Assembly: GCF_029222965.1 (NCBI RefSeq)
Contig: NZ_JARHUD010000005.1
Span: forward strand, 62,001 to 126,000
Direction of reading: 5' to 3'
DNA from: Aquibaculum arenosum
Lineage (GTDB): Bacteria > Pseudomonadota > Alphaproteobacteria > Kiloniellales > DSM-21159
DNA: 64,000 nt
Numbering within the stretch: the stretch's first letter is position 1; every line of letters starts with the position of its first letter. Positions 9,200 to 17,850 of the stretch are shown piece after piece. The notes below the pieces were generated by a model. The model was not told where the DNA came from. It did no database searches and saw nothing but the letters and a program-made list of their open reading frames with translations. The translations under genes were made by a program, and so were the position numbers.

Positions 9200-9772
9200 A
9201 TGTCGCAGACGGATTTTCAGGCTCGCCCTGGCGCCCCGGGCGCGGAGGGTTGGCAGCCTTGCATGCAAGCGGGCTGTGCGGAGGCGGGGCGTTATCGGGC
9301 GCCGGCGGCGCCGGGGCGGCTGCGCGAGTATCTCTGGTTCTGTCTTGAGCACGTGCGCGCCTACAATGCCGGCTGGAACTATCACCAGGGCATGAGCGAG
9401 GCGGAGATCGAGGCCGACCGGCGGCGCGCCCACACCTGGGACCGGCCCACGTGGCAGCTCGGCCGCGCCTCCCAGGCCTGGCGCGAGGCCGAGCGCAAGG
9501 CGCGCGACTTCTCGGGCTTCAAGAGCGAAGACTTCCGCCGCCGCAAGTCTGATAGCGAGGGGAGCGCGAAACCCACGCGCCGCCGCGAGTCGGAGCGGGC
9601 CCTGGACGAACTGGGCCTGCCGCCCGGCAGCGACCTGGCGGCGATCCGCCGGCGCTATCGCGAACTGGCCAAGCGCCTGCACCCCGACGCCACCGGCGGC
9701 GACCGGCGGGCCGAAGAGCGACTCAAGCGCGTGACGCAGGCCTACGCTACGCTGAAAGCGCTTCACGCTTGA
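9200..9772 (+). CDS. J-domain (DnaJ-like) protein
   Basis: A 190-residue protein whose last 55 residues form a J domain, with the Hsp70-stimulating HPD tripeptide in AKRLHPDATGG (His161) and the usual helix II/III residues. The N-terminal region has CMQAGCAEAG and LREYLWFCLEHVRAYNAGW, a conserved non-J segment. This single-domain J protein is commonly found immediately upstream of cobS in alphaproteobacteria, and that is the arrangement here. Its client is unknown. ATG 9200 is chosen over ATG 9164 because family members start at MSQ-like sequences and the upstream residues are low-complexity. Confidence 0.85.
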   Translation: MSQTDFQARPGAPGAEGWQPCMQAGCAEAGRYRAPAAPGRLREYLWFCLEHVRAYNAGWNYHQGMSEAEIEADRRRAHTWDRPTWQLGRASQAWREAERKARDFSGFKSEDFRRRKSDSEGSAKPTRRRESERALDELGLPPGSDLAAIRRRYRELAKRLHPDATGGDRRAEERLKRVTQAYATLKALHA

Positions 9773-9835
9773 GGTCCGCTACACTACCTACGACCTGACA
9801 CCCAACGCCTGTTATCCAAGAAGCGAGGATTTGAG

Positions 9836-10840
9836 TTGTCCATGGCACAAGAGACGCAGAACGCCGAGGGGATGCCCACCGGCCTGCCCGACACCGAAGT
9901 TTCGGTGCGCGAGACCTTCGGCATCGACAGCGACATGAAGGTTCCGGCCTATAGCCAGAGCTGTGAGTATGTGCCCGACCTGGACGACAGCTACCGCTTC
10001 GACCGCGACACCACCCTGGCCATCCTGGCCGGCTTCGCCCACAACCGGCGTGTGATGATCCAGGGCTATCACGGCACCGGCAAGTCCACCCACATCGAGC
10101 AGGTGGCGGCCCGGCTCAACTGGCCCTGCATCCGCATCAACCTGGACAGCCACGTCAGCCGCATCGACCTGATCGGCAAGGACGCCATCGTGCTGAAGGA
10201 CGGCAAGCAGGTTACCGAGTTCCGCGAAGGACTGCTCCCCTGGGCGCTGCAGCATCCGGTGGCGCTGGTCTTCGACGAGTATGACGCCGGGCGCGCCGAC
10301 GTGATGTTCGTGATCCAGCGCGTGCTGGAGGTGCAGGGCAAGCTCACCCTGCTGGACCAGAACAAGGTGATCCGCCCGCACCGGGCCTTCCGCCTCTTCG
10401 CCACGGCCAACACCGTCGGCCTGGGCGACACCACCGGCCTCTATCACGGCACGCAGCAGATCAACCAGGGCCAGATGGACCGCTGGAACATCGTCGCCAC
10501 CCTCAACTACCTGCCGCACGAGCAGGAAGAGGAGATCGTGCTCTCCAAGCTGCCGGACTACGCCAGCGAGCAGGGCCGGCAGACCATCAAGGCGATGGTC
10601 GCCGTGGCCGACCTGACCCGCGCCGGCTTCATCAACGGCGACATTTCCACGGTGATGAGCCCGCGCACGGTGCTGACCTGGGCGGAGAACGCCAGCATTT
10701 TCGGCGACATCGGCTTTGCCTTCCGCCTCACCTTCCTCAATAAGTGCGACGAGATCGAGCGCCCCATCGTCGCCGAGTACTACCAGCGCAGCTTCGGCAA
10801 GGACCTCCCGGCCTCGGCCGTCCACGCCATGGCGGTGTAA
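9836..10840 (+). CDS. cobS: cobaltochelatase AAA+ subunit CobS
   Basis: CobS is the AAA+ motor that, with CobT, drives CobN to insert cobalt into hydrogenobyrinate a,c-diamide in aerobic cobalamin synthesis. The 334-residue protein is full length, with the N-terminal family signature [18 protein letters not shown], Walker [10 protein letters not shown] (77-85), Walker [11 protein letters not shown] (143-152) and the sensor segment [13 protein letters not shown] start at 9836 is well placed after GAGGA (9825-9829, six-base spacing); an in-frame ATG lies at 9842. CobT, which normally follows, is absent. The next gene is ydbH. Confidence 0.93.
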   Translation: MSMAQETQNAEGMPTGLPDTEVSVRETFGIDSDMKVPAYSQSCEYVPDLDDSYRFDRDTTLAILAGFAHNRRVMIQGYHGTGKSTHIEQVAARLNWPCIRINLDSHVSRIDLIGKDAIVLKDGKQVTEFREGLLPWALQHPVALVFDEYDAGRADVMFVIQRVLEVQGKLTLLDQNKVIRPHRAFRLFATANTVGLGDTTGLYHGTQQINQGQMDRWNIVATLNYLPHEQEEEIVLSKLPDYASEQGRQTIKAMVAVADLTRAGFINGDISTVMSPRTVLTWAENASIFGDIGFAFRLTFLNKCDEIERPIVAEYYQRSFGKDLPASAVHAMAV

Positions 10841-10917
10841 TACCGCAGGGCCGTCACCCTGAGCTGGAGGGATCGCGATTCCCACGGCGCTCGATCTGAC
10901 GTAGCCTCTGCAGCGTT

Positions 10918-13890
10918 ATGCGAGCCCTTCGGCGCACCGCTCTTATCGGCCTGATCCTGCTGCTCTTGCTGGCGTTGCTGGCGGGGGCAGCGGCGATTTT
11001 TCGCAGCCATCTGGCGCTGCTGGCCTTCGATCGGTGGCGCGCGGCCCAGGGCGTGGAGGGCGAGCTGGCTGGGGTCGAGATCGGCTTCGACCGCTTGGTG
11101 CTCAGCGACCTGCGCCTGGAAGACGCGCGGGTCGAGCGACTCGAACTCCATTTTTCGCCCCAGAACCTGCTGCGCGGCGAGGTGAGGGAGGCCTGGATCA
11201 CGGGCCTGCACCTCCCCCTGGACCTCACCGGCGAAGAGCCGCTGCTGGGCGACCTGCAACGCCTGCTCGGCGAGGGTGGGGCGCCGGAGCGCGGCGGGAG
11301 TGACTGGCGCTCGCCCCTGCCGCAGGACCCACCGCCGCTGCCGCGCGTCGAGGTACAGGACAGCCACCTCGCCCTCGACACCCCCGCCGGCCCGCTGGCC
11401 ATCGACCTCAGCGGCAGCCTGGAGCCGAGCGGCACGGCCGAGGCGGGCGAGCGGCACGCCCTGGCGCTCGACTTTGCGCTCAGCGGCCCCGACGGCCTGT
11501 CGGGCGAGGGGCGGCTGGCCAGCGAACTCCTCGCCCTGCGTCCTCAAAGCCTGGACCTCACGGCGGCGCTCGACTGGCTGGAACGCGGCACGGCGCAGCT
11601 CAGCCTCCAGGGCGACGCGCTGACCGAGGGGCAACCGCTCGCCTTCGCGCTTGGGTTGGAGGGCGAGGCCACCGCCCTGGCGGCCTTCCTGCCCGCCGAT
11701 GCCCCCCGCCCCGACGCAGGCGAGCTGGACTTGGGGGCGAGCGGCGATCTGCTTCTGCCGGCCATCCCCTATCTCGACGCCCCGCCACCCGCCGACTGGC
11801 CCCTCTGGCTGGCGGCGCGGGAGGTGGCGGGTGATCTCGATATCACCGCCGAGGGCCTGCGATTATCTGGTTGGGGCGAGGTAGAACACCTCGCGGGACA
11901 GCTCCGCGCCGCCCGCCGGGACAGCGCCAGCGAACTCGCCCTGGCGCGGCCGCTGGAGCTGACGCTCACAGACATCGATCCCGCCCTGCTGGAAAACATG
12001 CCGCCGCTCCTGGCCGAGCGGCTGGCCGGTGGCGGCAGTCTGCGTCTGGAGGCCAGCGAGGCGGGACCGCTGCTCCGGCTTGCCGGCGATGCGCCGCTTC
12101 GCTCTGCGCTGCGTATGGCGTTGAGCCTGCCGGACGGCAGCCACACCGAAGCCGCGCTCAGCGCCAGCCTGCCCTGGCCGCTGCAGGGGCTGGACGGCGG
12201 GCAGGTCGAACTCACCGCGTTCAGCCTCTCCGGACCCGCCGCGCCCTATGCCGAGCGCTTGCAAGCCGACGGGACGGGGCGCCTGGAGGCAGAAGGAGAG
12301 GTTCTTTCCCTGGCACTGGACCTGGACGCAACCGCGCAAAGGCTGGCCGTGGAGCCGGTCGCGGCGGAGGACCTAACCCTCTCCCTGCCGCTGGACGCCC
12401 GCTACGACATGCGCGCGCAAGACCTCACGGTCTCGCTGAGCCGGGCGGCTTCCCTGCGTGCTGACAGACTCGTTCCCCCGGCGCTGGAGGAGTTGGAGCA
12501 GGTTTCTCTGTCGCTAGATCAGGCCGAAGGCTGGTTCCAGCTCGGGGAGAACCTGCAGGGCAGCCTGTTGCTTACGGGCCAGGCCGAGCCGCTCAGGCTG
12601 CGCCCCACGGCCGAGGGGGTCGGCGACCTCGAACTGCAGGCGCTGGATTTCCGCTTCGAGACCGCCCTGTCCGATGCCGGGTTGCAGAACGCGCGCGTCA
12701 GCCTGGAAAGCGGCGGCCTCTATCTGGCGGCGCAGGAGATGACGCTCGCCGACCCGCGGCTGGTCTTGCCGATGGATGAGGAGGCGCCGCTTTTGATCCT
12801 GGAGGGGGGGCGACTCTACTCCGACGCCGTGCCGGCGCTCTTCCCGCCGCTCGACCTCACCGCGAGGCTCGAACGCGACCTCTCCTTCGAAGCCCAGGCA
12901 GCCGGCCTGGACGGCGCCCTTTCCCTCTCGGTCGCGGGGCGCCACGACGCCGAGAGCGGGCGCGGGAATGCGCAGGTGGCGCTGGCTCCCGTCACCTTCG
13001 CTCCCGGTGGCCTGCAGCCGGCAGCCTTTGGCCCCTATACGGCCGAGATCACCGATGCCGAGGGGCGGCTGCGGGCTGAGAGCGGCCTTGCCTGGTCCTC
13101 GGCCGGGTTCGACGGGGATCTGCGCCTGCGCATCGAGGACCTCGCTTTCACCTATGGCACCACCCGGCTGCGGGGCATCGACAGCGATTTCCGTCTGGCG
13201 GGGCTGCAGCCTCCGCGCACGGGTGAGGCCCAGCGGCTGCGCGTCTCCCGCATTGACACCGGCATCTCGCCGGTGACCAATCTCGAAGCAATCCTCGCGG
13301 TGGCGCCGGTTGCGGGAGGAATTCCCGACCTGCGAATCCAGTATGCCGAAGCCGAGTTCGCCGGCGGCCAAATGCGGCTGGTCGAGGCCAGCGCCGAAAC
13401 CTCCGCTCAGACCTATCGCGGACGGGTCGAGCTCGAGTCCCTGGACCTTGAAAGCCTCCTTGCCCTCATCGGCCTGGATGAGCTGCGCGGCGAGGGACGC
13501 GTCTCCGGCGCGGTGCCTCTGACTCTTACGGAGGGGACCTTCTCCATCGACCAGGGCACGCTGCACGGGGAGGGCGAGGGCATCATTGCCTTCACCTCCC
13601 CCGACGCACGCTCCGCGCTTGCGGCCGGTGGCGAGGCCGTTTCGCTGATGTTCGATGCGCTCGAGAACTTCCACTACGACGAACTGGAGATCGGCCTGCA
13701 CAAGCCGCCGGTGGGAGACACCGAGGTGCGCCTGCACTTGTTGGGAGCCAACCCCGACGTGCTGGACGGCCATCCCTTCGATCTCAACATCACGCTGGAA
13801 ACCGACGCCGCGCCGCTGCTCGAAGCCCTGGCGGAAAGCCAGCGTATCCAGCGGGGCGTGATGAACGAACTCTGGAGGCTTGTGCGATAG
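10918..13890 (+). CDS. ydbH: YdbH-family AsmA-like intermembrane phospholipid transport protein
   Basis: A 990-residue protein with one N-terminal membrane anchor (residues about 8-28, very leucine-rich) and a long periplasmic region of alternating strands, as expected of the AsmA-like repeating beta-groove family. In E. coli, YdbH is one of three redundant AsmA-like proteins (with YhdP and TamB) that carry phospholipids between the membranes. Identification rests mainly on the neighbours: ynbE and ydbL follow immediately, the conserved trio. The C-terminal segment TLHGEGEGIIAF resembles the conserved YdbH tail. The protein is rich in Leu, Ala and Glu. ATG 10918 is the first start in the frame. 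Confidence 0.85.
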   Translation: MRALRRTALIGLILLLLLALLAGAAAIFRSHLALLAFDRWRAAQGVEGELAGVEIGFDRLVLSDLRLEDARVERLELHFSPQNLLRGEVREAWITGLHLPLDLTGEEPLLGDLQRLLGEGGAPERGGSDWRSPLPQDPPPLPRVEVQDSHLALDTPAGPLAIDLSGSLEPSGTAEAGERHALALDFALSGPDGLSGEGRLASELLALRPQSLDLTAALDWLERGTAQLSLQGDALTEGQPLAFALGLEGEATALAAFLPADAPRPDAGELDLGASGDLLLPAIPYLDAPPPADWPLWLAAREVAGDLDITAEGLRLSGWGEVEHLAGQLRAARRDSASELALARPLELTLTDIDPALLENMPPLLAERLAGGGSLRLEASEAGPLLRLAGDAPLRSALRMALSLPDGSHTEAALSASLPWPLQGLDGGQVELTAFSLSGPAAPYAERLQADGTGRLEAEGEVLSLALDLDATAQRLAVEPVAAEDLTLSLPLDARYDMRAQDLTVSLSRAASLRADRLVPPALEELEQVSLSLDQAEGWFQLGENLQGSLLLTGQAEPLRLRPTAEGVGDLELQALDFRFETALSDAGLQNARVSLESGGLYLAAQEMTLADPRLVLPMDEEAPLLILEGGRLYSDAVPALFPPLDLTARLERDLSFEAQAAGLDGALSLSVAGRHDAESGRGNAQVALAPVTFAPGGLQPAAFGPYTAEITDAEGRLRAESGLAWSSAGFDGDLRLRIEDLAFTYGTTRLRGIDSDFRLAGLQPPRTGEAQRLRVSRIDTGISPVTNLEAILAVAPVAGGIPDLRIQYAEAEFAGGQMRLVEASAETSAQTYRGRVELESLDLESLLALIGLDELRGEGRVSGAVPLTLTEGTFSIDQGTLHGEGEGIIAFTSPDARSALAAGGEAVSLMFDALENFHYDELEIGLHKPPVGDTEVRLHLLGANPDVLDGHPFDLNITLETDAAPLLEALAESQRIQRGVMNELWRLVR

Positions 13891-13955
13891 CCCCGCGGAA
13901 ACCACAATCACGTGCGAACTTTGCAAAGCGGCACCACCAACGGAAGGGCCCCAGC

Positions 13956-14168
13956 GTGCTGACAGCCACCCCATTGCACCCCCGCCTTCTGCCCGCCGGG
14001 CTGTTGGCATTCGCCGTCGTCTTGAGCGCCTGCGAACCCTCCGTCAGGGTGGAGGCGCCGCGCGACCCCATCACCATCAACCTGAATGTCCGCCTGGATG
14101 CGGATGTGCGGGTGCGGCTGGAGGAGAGCGCGCGTGAGGATATCCAGTCCAACCCCGATATCTTCTGA
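13956..14168 (+). CDS. ynbE: YnbE-family outer-membrane lipoprotein
   Basis: A 70-residue lipoprotein with a signal peptide ending in the lipobox LSAC (23-26, lipidated Cys26), then a short strand-forming tail, PITINLNVRLDADVRVRLEE. In E. coli, YnbE is known to connect with YdbH to complete a bridge to the outer membrane. Length and tail match the family well. The GTG start at 13956 has GGAAG about ten bases upstream. It lies 65 bases after ydbH and directly before ydbL. Confidence 0.9.
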   Translation: MLTATPLHPRLLPAGLLAFAVVLSACEPSVRVEAPRDPITINLNVRLDADVRVRLEESAREDIQSNPDIF

Positions 14169-14214
14169 TGTCGTCTCTTGGAAACGCATGAAAACAAGAC
14201 CAGATGAGGGTCCG

Positions 14215-14520
14215 ATGATGGCCAGATATCGCTTCACCGCTTTGGCGTTTGCTGCCGTAACCGCCATGGCGCTCATGACTCCCCTTCCGGCTGCCGCTCA
14301 GTCGGCTGAAGATCTTCGCCGGGACGGACAGGCCTGCGAACTGCCGAACGGCTATATGCGCGCCATCGACAACAGCGTGCGCAGCGTTGTGCAACGGATC
14401 AACGATCAGCGCCGGCAGGTGTACGAAGACAAGGCGCGGGCGGAAGGGGTGAGCGTCGAGGCGGTCGGGCAGATCTATGCTCGGGAACTGCGCTCCAAAC
14501 CCCACTACCTGCCCTGCTAA
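14215..14520 (+). CDS. ydbL: YdbL-family periplasmic protein (DUF1318)
   Basis: A 101-residue secreted protein with a cleavable signal peptide ending near PAAAQS (about residue 29). The mature part resembles YdbL (NGYMRAIDNSVRSVVQRIND, then RRQVYEDKARAEGVSVEAVG). YdbL is thought to control assembly of the YdbH-YnbE bridge. Two adjacent ATG codons (14215 and 14218) follow GATGAGGG; either could be used. The gene ends ten bases before the GTG of the MoxR gene, and the AAGGAG site for that gene overlaps the ydbL stop region. Confidence 0.88.
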   Translation: MMARYRFTALAFAAVTAMALMTPLPAAAQSAEDLRRDGQACELPNGYMRAIDNSVRSVVQRINDQRRQVYEDKARAEGVSVEAVGQIYARELRSKPHYLPC

Positions 14521-14530
14521 GGAGTCACGC

Positions 14531-15466
14531 GTGCCGTTGGATAACGAAGACCGGAAGCTTCCCCAGGATGTCGATGGCGTTGCCGAGTTGCTGCGCGGCG
14601 CGGACTACGTCAGCGATCGCAGCCTGGCGACGGTGGTGCACCTCGCATTGCGCCTGGGGCGGCCGCTGTTCCTGGAGGGCGAAGCCGGCGTCGGCAAGAC
14701 CGAGATCGCGAAAGTGCTCTCACGGGCTCTGGGCCGGCGCCTGATCCGGCTGCAGTGCTATGAGGGTCTCGATCTCTCCAGCGCAGTCTATGAGTGGAAT
14801 TACCCGCGGCAGATGGTGGAAATCCGCCTGGCCGAAGCGGCGGGACAGCAGGATCGCGAGGCGCTCACTGCCGACATCTTCTCCGAGCGGTTCCTCATCG
14901 AACGACCGCTGCTCCAGGCGCTCAAGCCCGATCCGGCCGGCCCGCCGGTCCTGCTGATCGACGAATTGGACCGGGCGGACGAACCCTTCGAGGCTTTCCT
15001 GCTCGAAGTGCTGTCCGACTTCCAGATCACCATTCCGGAACTGGGGTCGATCAAGGCGCCGGAACCGCCGATCGTGATCATCACCTCCAACCGCACCCGG
15101 GAGATTCACGACGCCCTGAAACGGCGCTGCCTCTATCACTGGGTCGGCTACCCGGATTCCCAGCGAGAGCTAGAGATCCTGCGGGTCAAGGCACCTGATG
15201 TGTCTGCCGAACTTGCCCGCGAGGTGGTGGCCTTCGTGCAGGGGCTGCGCCAGCACGACCTTTTCAAGCTGCCCGGCATCGCCGAGACCATCGATTGGGC
15301 GGAAGCCCTGATTCAGCTCAACAAGGTGGCGCTCGATCCGGCGGCGGTGGATGACACGCTTGGCGTTCTGCTGAAGTACCAGGACGATATTGCAAAGATC
15401 GAAGGCAGCGAGGCCGCGCGCCTGCTTGAAGACGTCAAGCGCGAGGTTGCGCTGGCCGAGAGATAG
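14531..15466 (+). CDS. MoxR/CoxD-type AAA+ ATPase
   Basis: An AAA+ ATPase of the MoxR group, which acts with VWA-domain partners to insert metals or activate enzymes. Walker A GEAGVGKT (50-57), Walker B LLIDELDRAD (141-150) and the sensor segment IIITSNRTREIHD are intact. GTG 14531 is chosen because AAGGAG (14519-14524) lies six bases upstream. An upstream in-frame start at 14477 would overlap ydbL. The next four genes (VWA, XdhC, XdhC, MoeA/MobA) identify it as the CoxD-like motor of a molybdenum-hydroxylase maturation operon. In the known case, CoxD and CoxE help build the Cu/Mo site of CO dehydrogenase. Confidence 0.88.
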   Translation: MPLDNEDRKLPQDVDGVAELLRGADYVSDRSLATVVHLALRLGRPLFLEGEAGVGKTEIAKVLSRALGRRLIRLQCYEGLDLSSAVYEWNYPRQMVEIRLAEAAGQQDREALTADIFSERFLIERPLLQALKPDPAGPPVLLIDELDRADEPFEAFLLEVLSDFQITIPELGSIKAPEPPIVIITSNRTREIHDALKRRCLYHWVGYPDSQRELEILRVKAPDVSAELAREVVAFVQGLRQHDLFKLPGIAETIDWAEALIQLNKVALDPAAVDDTLGVLLKYQDDIAKIEGSEAARLLEDVKREVALAER

Positions 15467-15475
15467 GCCGACGCC

Positions 15476-16768
15476 ATGGCGGACAGTCAAAGCGATCCCT
15501 TCGCCGAAGCAGCACGCAAGCTGCACTACGACGCCCAGGCCGAGCGGATTGACCGGGACGCTGCCGAGGGCCGCCTGGCGGAGAACCTGGTCTACTTCGC
15601 AAGGACCCTGCGTGCGGCCGGCCTGCCGGTTGGGCCGGGCAAGGTGCTGGCAGCGATCGAGGCTGTTCGTACGGTCGGTCTGGCACGACGGGACGACTTC
15701 TACTGGGCGCTGCACGCGGTCTTCGTCAACCGGCACGACCAGGAAGAGGTCTTCGAGCAGACCTTCCATCTTTTCTGGCGCAATCCCAAACTGCTCGACC
15801 GCCTGCGGGCCCTGCTCCTGCCGGACCTCAAGGTGGAGCAGGAGCCGGAGAAGGGGCAGGAGATCAACCGGCGCGTGGCCGAAGCGCTGCAGCAGGCGCG
15901 CGGCCAGAAGGAACAGACCGTTGAGGACGAGGTCGAGCTCGATGCCGTCATGACCTGGTCCGAAAGCGAAACCCTGGGAAAGCAGGACTTCGAGAAGATG
16001 ACCGCGGCGGAGCTGGACGCCGCCAAGGAGGCGATCAAGCGCCTGACGCTCCCGATCATGGCACTTCCGACCCGCCGCTTCCGCCCCAGCCCCAATCCCG
16101 GCCGTGCCGACCTGCGCGCCTCCCTGCGCGGGGCCTTGCGCAGCGGGGGAGACGTCATTCCCTTTGAGTGGCGCAAGCGGCGCACGCGACATCCGCCACT
16201 GGTCGTGCTCTGCGACATCTCCGGTTCCATGAGCCGCTATGCCCGGCTCTTCCTGCACTTCATGCATGCGATCACCAGCGACCGCGACCGGGTCTTCTCC
16301 TTCCTCTTCGGCACCCGCCTGACCAACGTCACCCGCTTCCTGCGCGAACGGGATGTGGACGTGGCGCTGGAGCAGGTGGGCGAAGCGGCACAGGATTGGT
16401 CCGGCGGTACGCGCATCGGTGCCTGTCTTGAAGAGTTCAATCGCAACTGGTCGCGCCGGGTGCTGGGGCAGGGCGCCGTGGTGCTGTTGATCACCGACGG
16501 CCTGGATCGTGAAGGCGGTGACGACCTGGCGCGCCAGATGGAGCGACTGCACAAGTCCTGCCGGCGCCTGATCTGGCTCAATCCCTTATTGCGCTGGGAT
16601 GGCTACGAGCCGAGGTCGCAGGGCGCCCGCGCCATGATGCCGCATGTGGACGATTTCCGGCCGGTGCATAATCTGGAAAGTCTGGGTGCACTCACCGCGG
16701 TGCTGAGCCGGGAGCCGGCACGGCGCCTCGAGGGCCGTGACCATTGGCTTGGGGAGAAGAGCGCATGA
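15476..16768 (+). CDS. VWA-domain protein, CoxE-like
   Basis: A 430-residue partner of the MoxR ATPase. The C-terminal half is a von Willebrand A domain with MIDAS motif DISGSMS (247-253), a downstream SGGTRIG and ITDGLDREGG. The N-terminal half is helical and highly charged (EEVFEQTFHLFWRNP, then a Glu/Lys-rich linker), as in CoxE/YehP-type proteins. It starts nine bases after the MoxR stop. Its own stop overlaps the start of the first XdhC gene as ATGA, so the genes are translationally coupled. Confidence 0.88.
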   Translation: MADSQSDPFAEAARKLHYDAQAERIDRDAAEGRLAENLVYFARTLRAAGLPVGPGKVLAAIEAVRTVGLARRDDFYWALHAVFVNRHDQEEVFEQTFHLFWRNPKLLDRLRALLLPDLKVEQEPEKGQEINRRVAEALQQARGQKEQTVEDEVELDAVMTWSESETLGKQDFEKMTAAELDAAKEAIKRLTLPIMALPTRRFRPSPNPGRADLRASLRGALRSGGDVIPFEWRKRRTRHPPLVVLCDISGSMSRYARLFLHFMHAITSDRDRVFSFLFGTRLTNVTRFLRERDVDVALEQVGEAAQDWSGGTRIGACLEEFNRNWSRRVLGQGAVVLLITDGLDREGGDDLARQMERLHKSCRRLIWLNPLLRWDGYEPRSQGARAMMPHVDDFRPVHNLESLGALTAVLSREPARRLEGRDHWLGEKSA

Positions 16769-17130
16769 GCACGAATGATAGTGTCCCTCATACCGACGCC
16801 ATGGCCTGGGCTGGCAGCGACGAGGTGCTGGGCCAAGCTGCTGCCTGGCTGGATGAGGGGCGGGAAGTCGCCCTGGCAACGGTGGTTTCCACCTGGGGCT
16901 CCTCACCCCGCCCAGTCGGCAGCCAGCTTCTGGTGGACCGCCAGGGCAATATGGTGGGATCGGTATCCGGTGGCTGCATCGAAGGGGCTGTGGTCTCCGA
17001 GGCGCGCGCTGCGCTGGAGGACGGCAAGCCGCGCCTGCTCGACTTCGGCGTCAGCGATGAGATGGCCTGGGAAGTGGGCCTTGCCTGTGGCGGCAAAGTA
17101 GAGGTGTTCGTAGAACGCCTGGGAGATTGA
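16765..17130 (+). CDS. XdhC/CoxI-family protein, N-terminal domain only
   Basis: XdhC proteins bind molybdenum cofactor, promote its sulfuration and deliver it to xanthine-dehydrogenase-type enzymes. This 121-residue protein carries only the N-terminal XdhC_CoxI domain, with VALATVVSTWGSSPRP and MVGSVSGGCIEGAVV. The Rossmann half is encoded separately by the next gene. ATG 16765 overlaps the VWA stop as ATGA. An ATG at 16744 would lie inside the preceding gene and is not needed. Confidence 0.9.
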   Translation: MSTNDSVPHTDAMAWAGSDEVLGQAAAWLDEGREVALATVVSTWGSSPRPVGSQLLVDRQGNMVGSVSGGCIEGAVVSEARAALEDGKPRLLDFGVSDEMAWEVGLACGGKVEVFVERLGD

Positions 17131-17133
17131 CCG

Positions 17134-17850
17134 GTGAAGCGCGCAGTTCTCGACGACCTGTTGGAGGCCCGATGCCGCAAGGCACCTGTGGCGCTCGTCA
17201 CCGAGATTGAAAGCGGCCGACAGCTTTTGCTCGATGGCGATCGTGTGCAAGGCGACCTGGAGGCCACGCCTGTACTTCGGGAAGCCGCAACGGAACGGCT
17301 GCGACAGGACCGCAGCGGTCTGTTGGAGGATGGACGCCATTTCGTTCAGGTCTTCCTGCCACCGCTGCGCCTGGCAATTGTCGGGGCGGTCCACATCTCG
17401 CAGGCCCTGGTGCCCATGGCGCGGCTGGCCGGCTACGCGGTAACCGTGATCGATCCCCGACGCGCCTGGGCGACGGAAGAGCGCTTTCCCGATGTCGAGA
17501 TGGTCACCGAATGGCCAGACGATGCGCTCGAGGCTTTTCAGCCGGACGAGCGGAGCGCCGTCGTAACCCTCACGCACGACCCGAAGCTGGATGATCCGGC
17601 GCTCATCAAGGCGCTGGCCTCGCCCGCCTTCTACGTCGGCGCGCTCGGCTCCACACGGACCCATGCCAGGCGACTGGAGCGACTGCGCGCCGAGGGCCTC
17701 GATGAAGCGGCGTTTGCCCGCATTCACGGTCCGGCTGGTCTGGCGATCGGTGCGCGCAGCCCGGCGGAGATCGCGGTGTCGGTGCTGGCGGAAATGACCG
17801 CGGTGCTGCGCCGCGCGCCACCGCTGGTAAAAGGAGAGCGTAAGGAATGA
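17134..17850 (+). CDS. XdhC-family protein with C-terminal Rossmann domain
   Basis: The 238-residue product carries the XdhC Rossmann domain (LAIVGAVHISQALVPMARLAG, near residue 85, then VTVIDPRRAW and FYVGALGSTRTHARR). A short divergent N-terminal segment replaces the XdhC_CoxI domain. Together with the preceding small protein it makes a split XdhC. GTG 17134 has GGGAGA seven bases upstream. The stop overlaps the next gene as ATGA. A role in molybdenum-cofactor sulfuration and transfer is inferred from the family. Confidence 0.88.
   Translation: MKRAVLDDLLEARCRKAPVALVTEIESGRQLLLDGDRVQGDLEATPVLREAATERLRQDRSGLLEDGRHFVQVFLPPLRLAIVGAVHISQALVPMARLAGYAVTVIDPRRAWATEERFPDVEMVTEWPDDALEAFQPDERSAVVTLTHDPKLDDPALIKALASPAFYVGALGSTRTHARRLERLRAEGLDEAAFARIHGPAGLAIGARSPAEIAVSVLAEMTAVLRRAPPLVKGERKE

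Noticed and set aside
9812..10885. 357-codon open frame opposite cobS
   Set aside because: Antisense shadow with compositionally biased translation and no recognisable domain.
12514..14010. 498-codon open frame opposite ydbH/ynbE
   Set aside because: Antisense shadow; the plus strand carries the conserved ydbH-ynbE-ydbL trio.
15170..16552. 460-codon open frame opposite the MoxR/VWA genes
   Set aside because: Antisense shadow; both plus-strand genes have intact Walker and MIDAS motifs.
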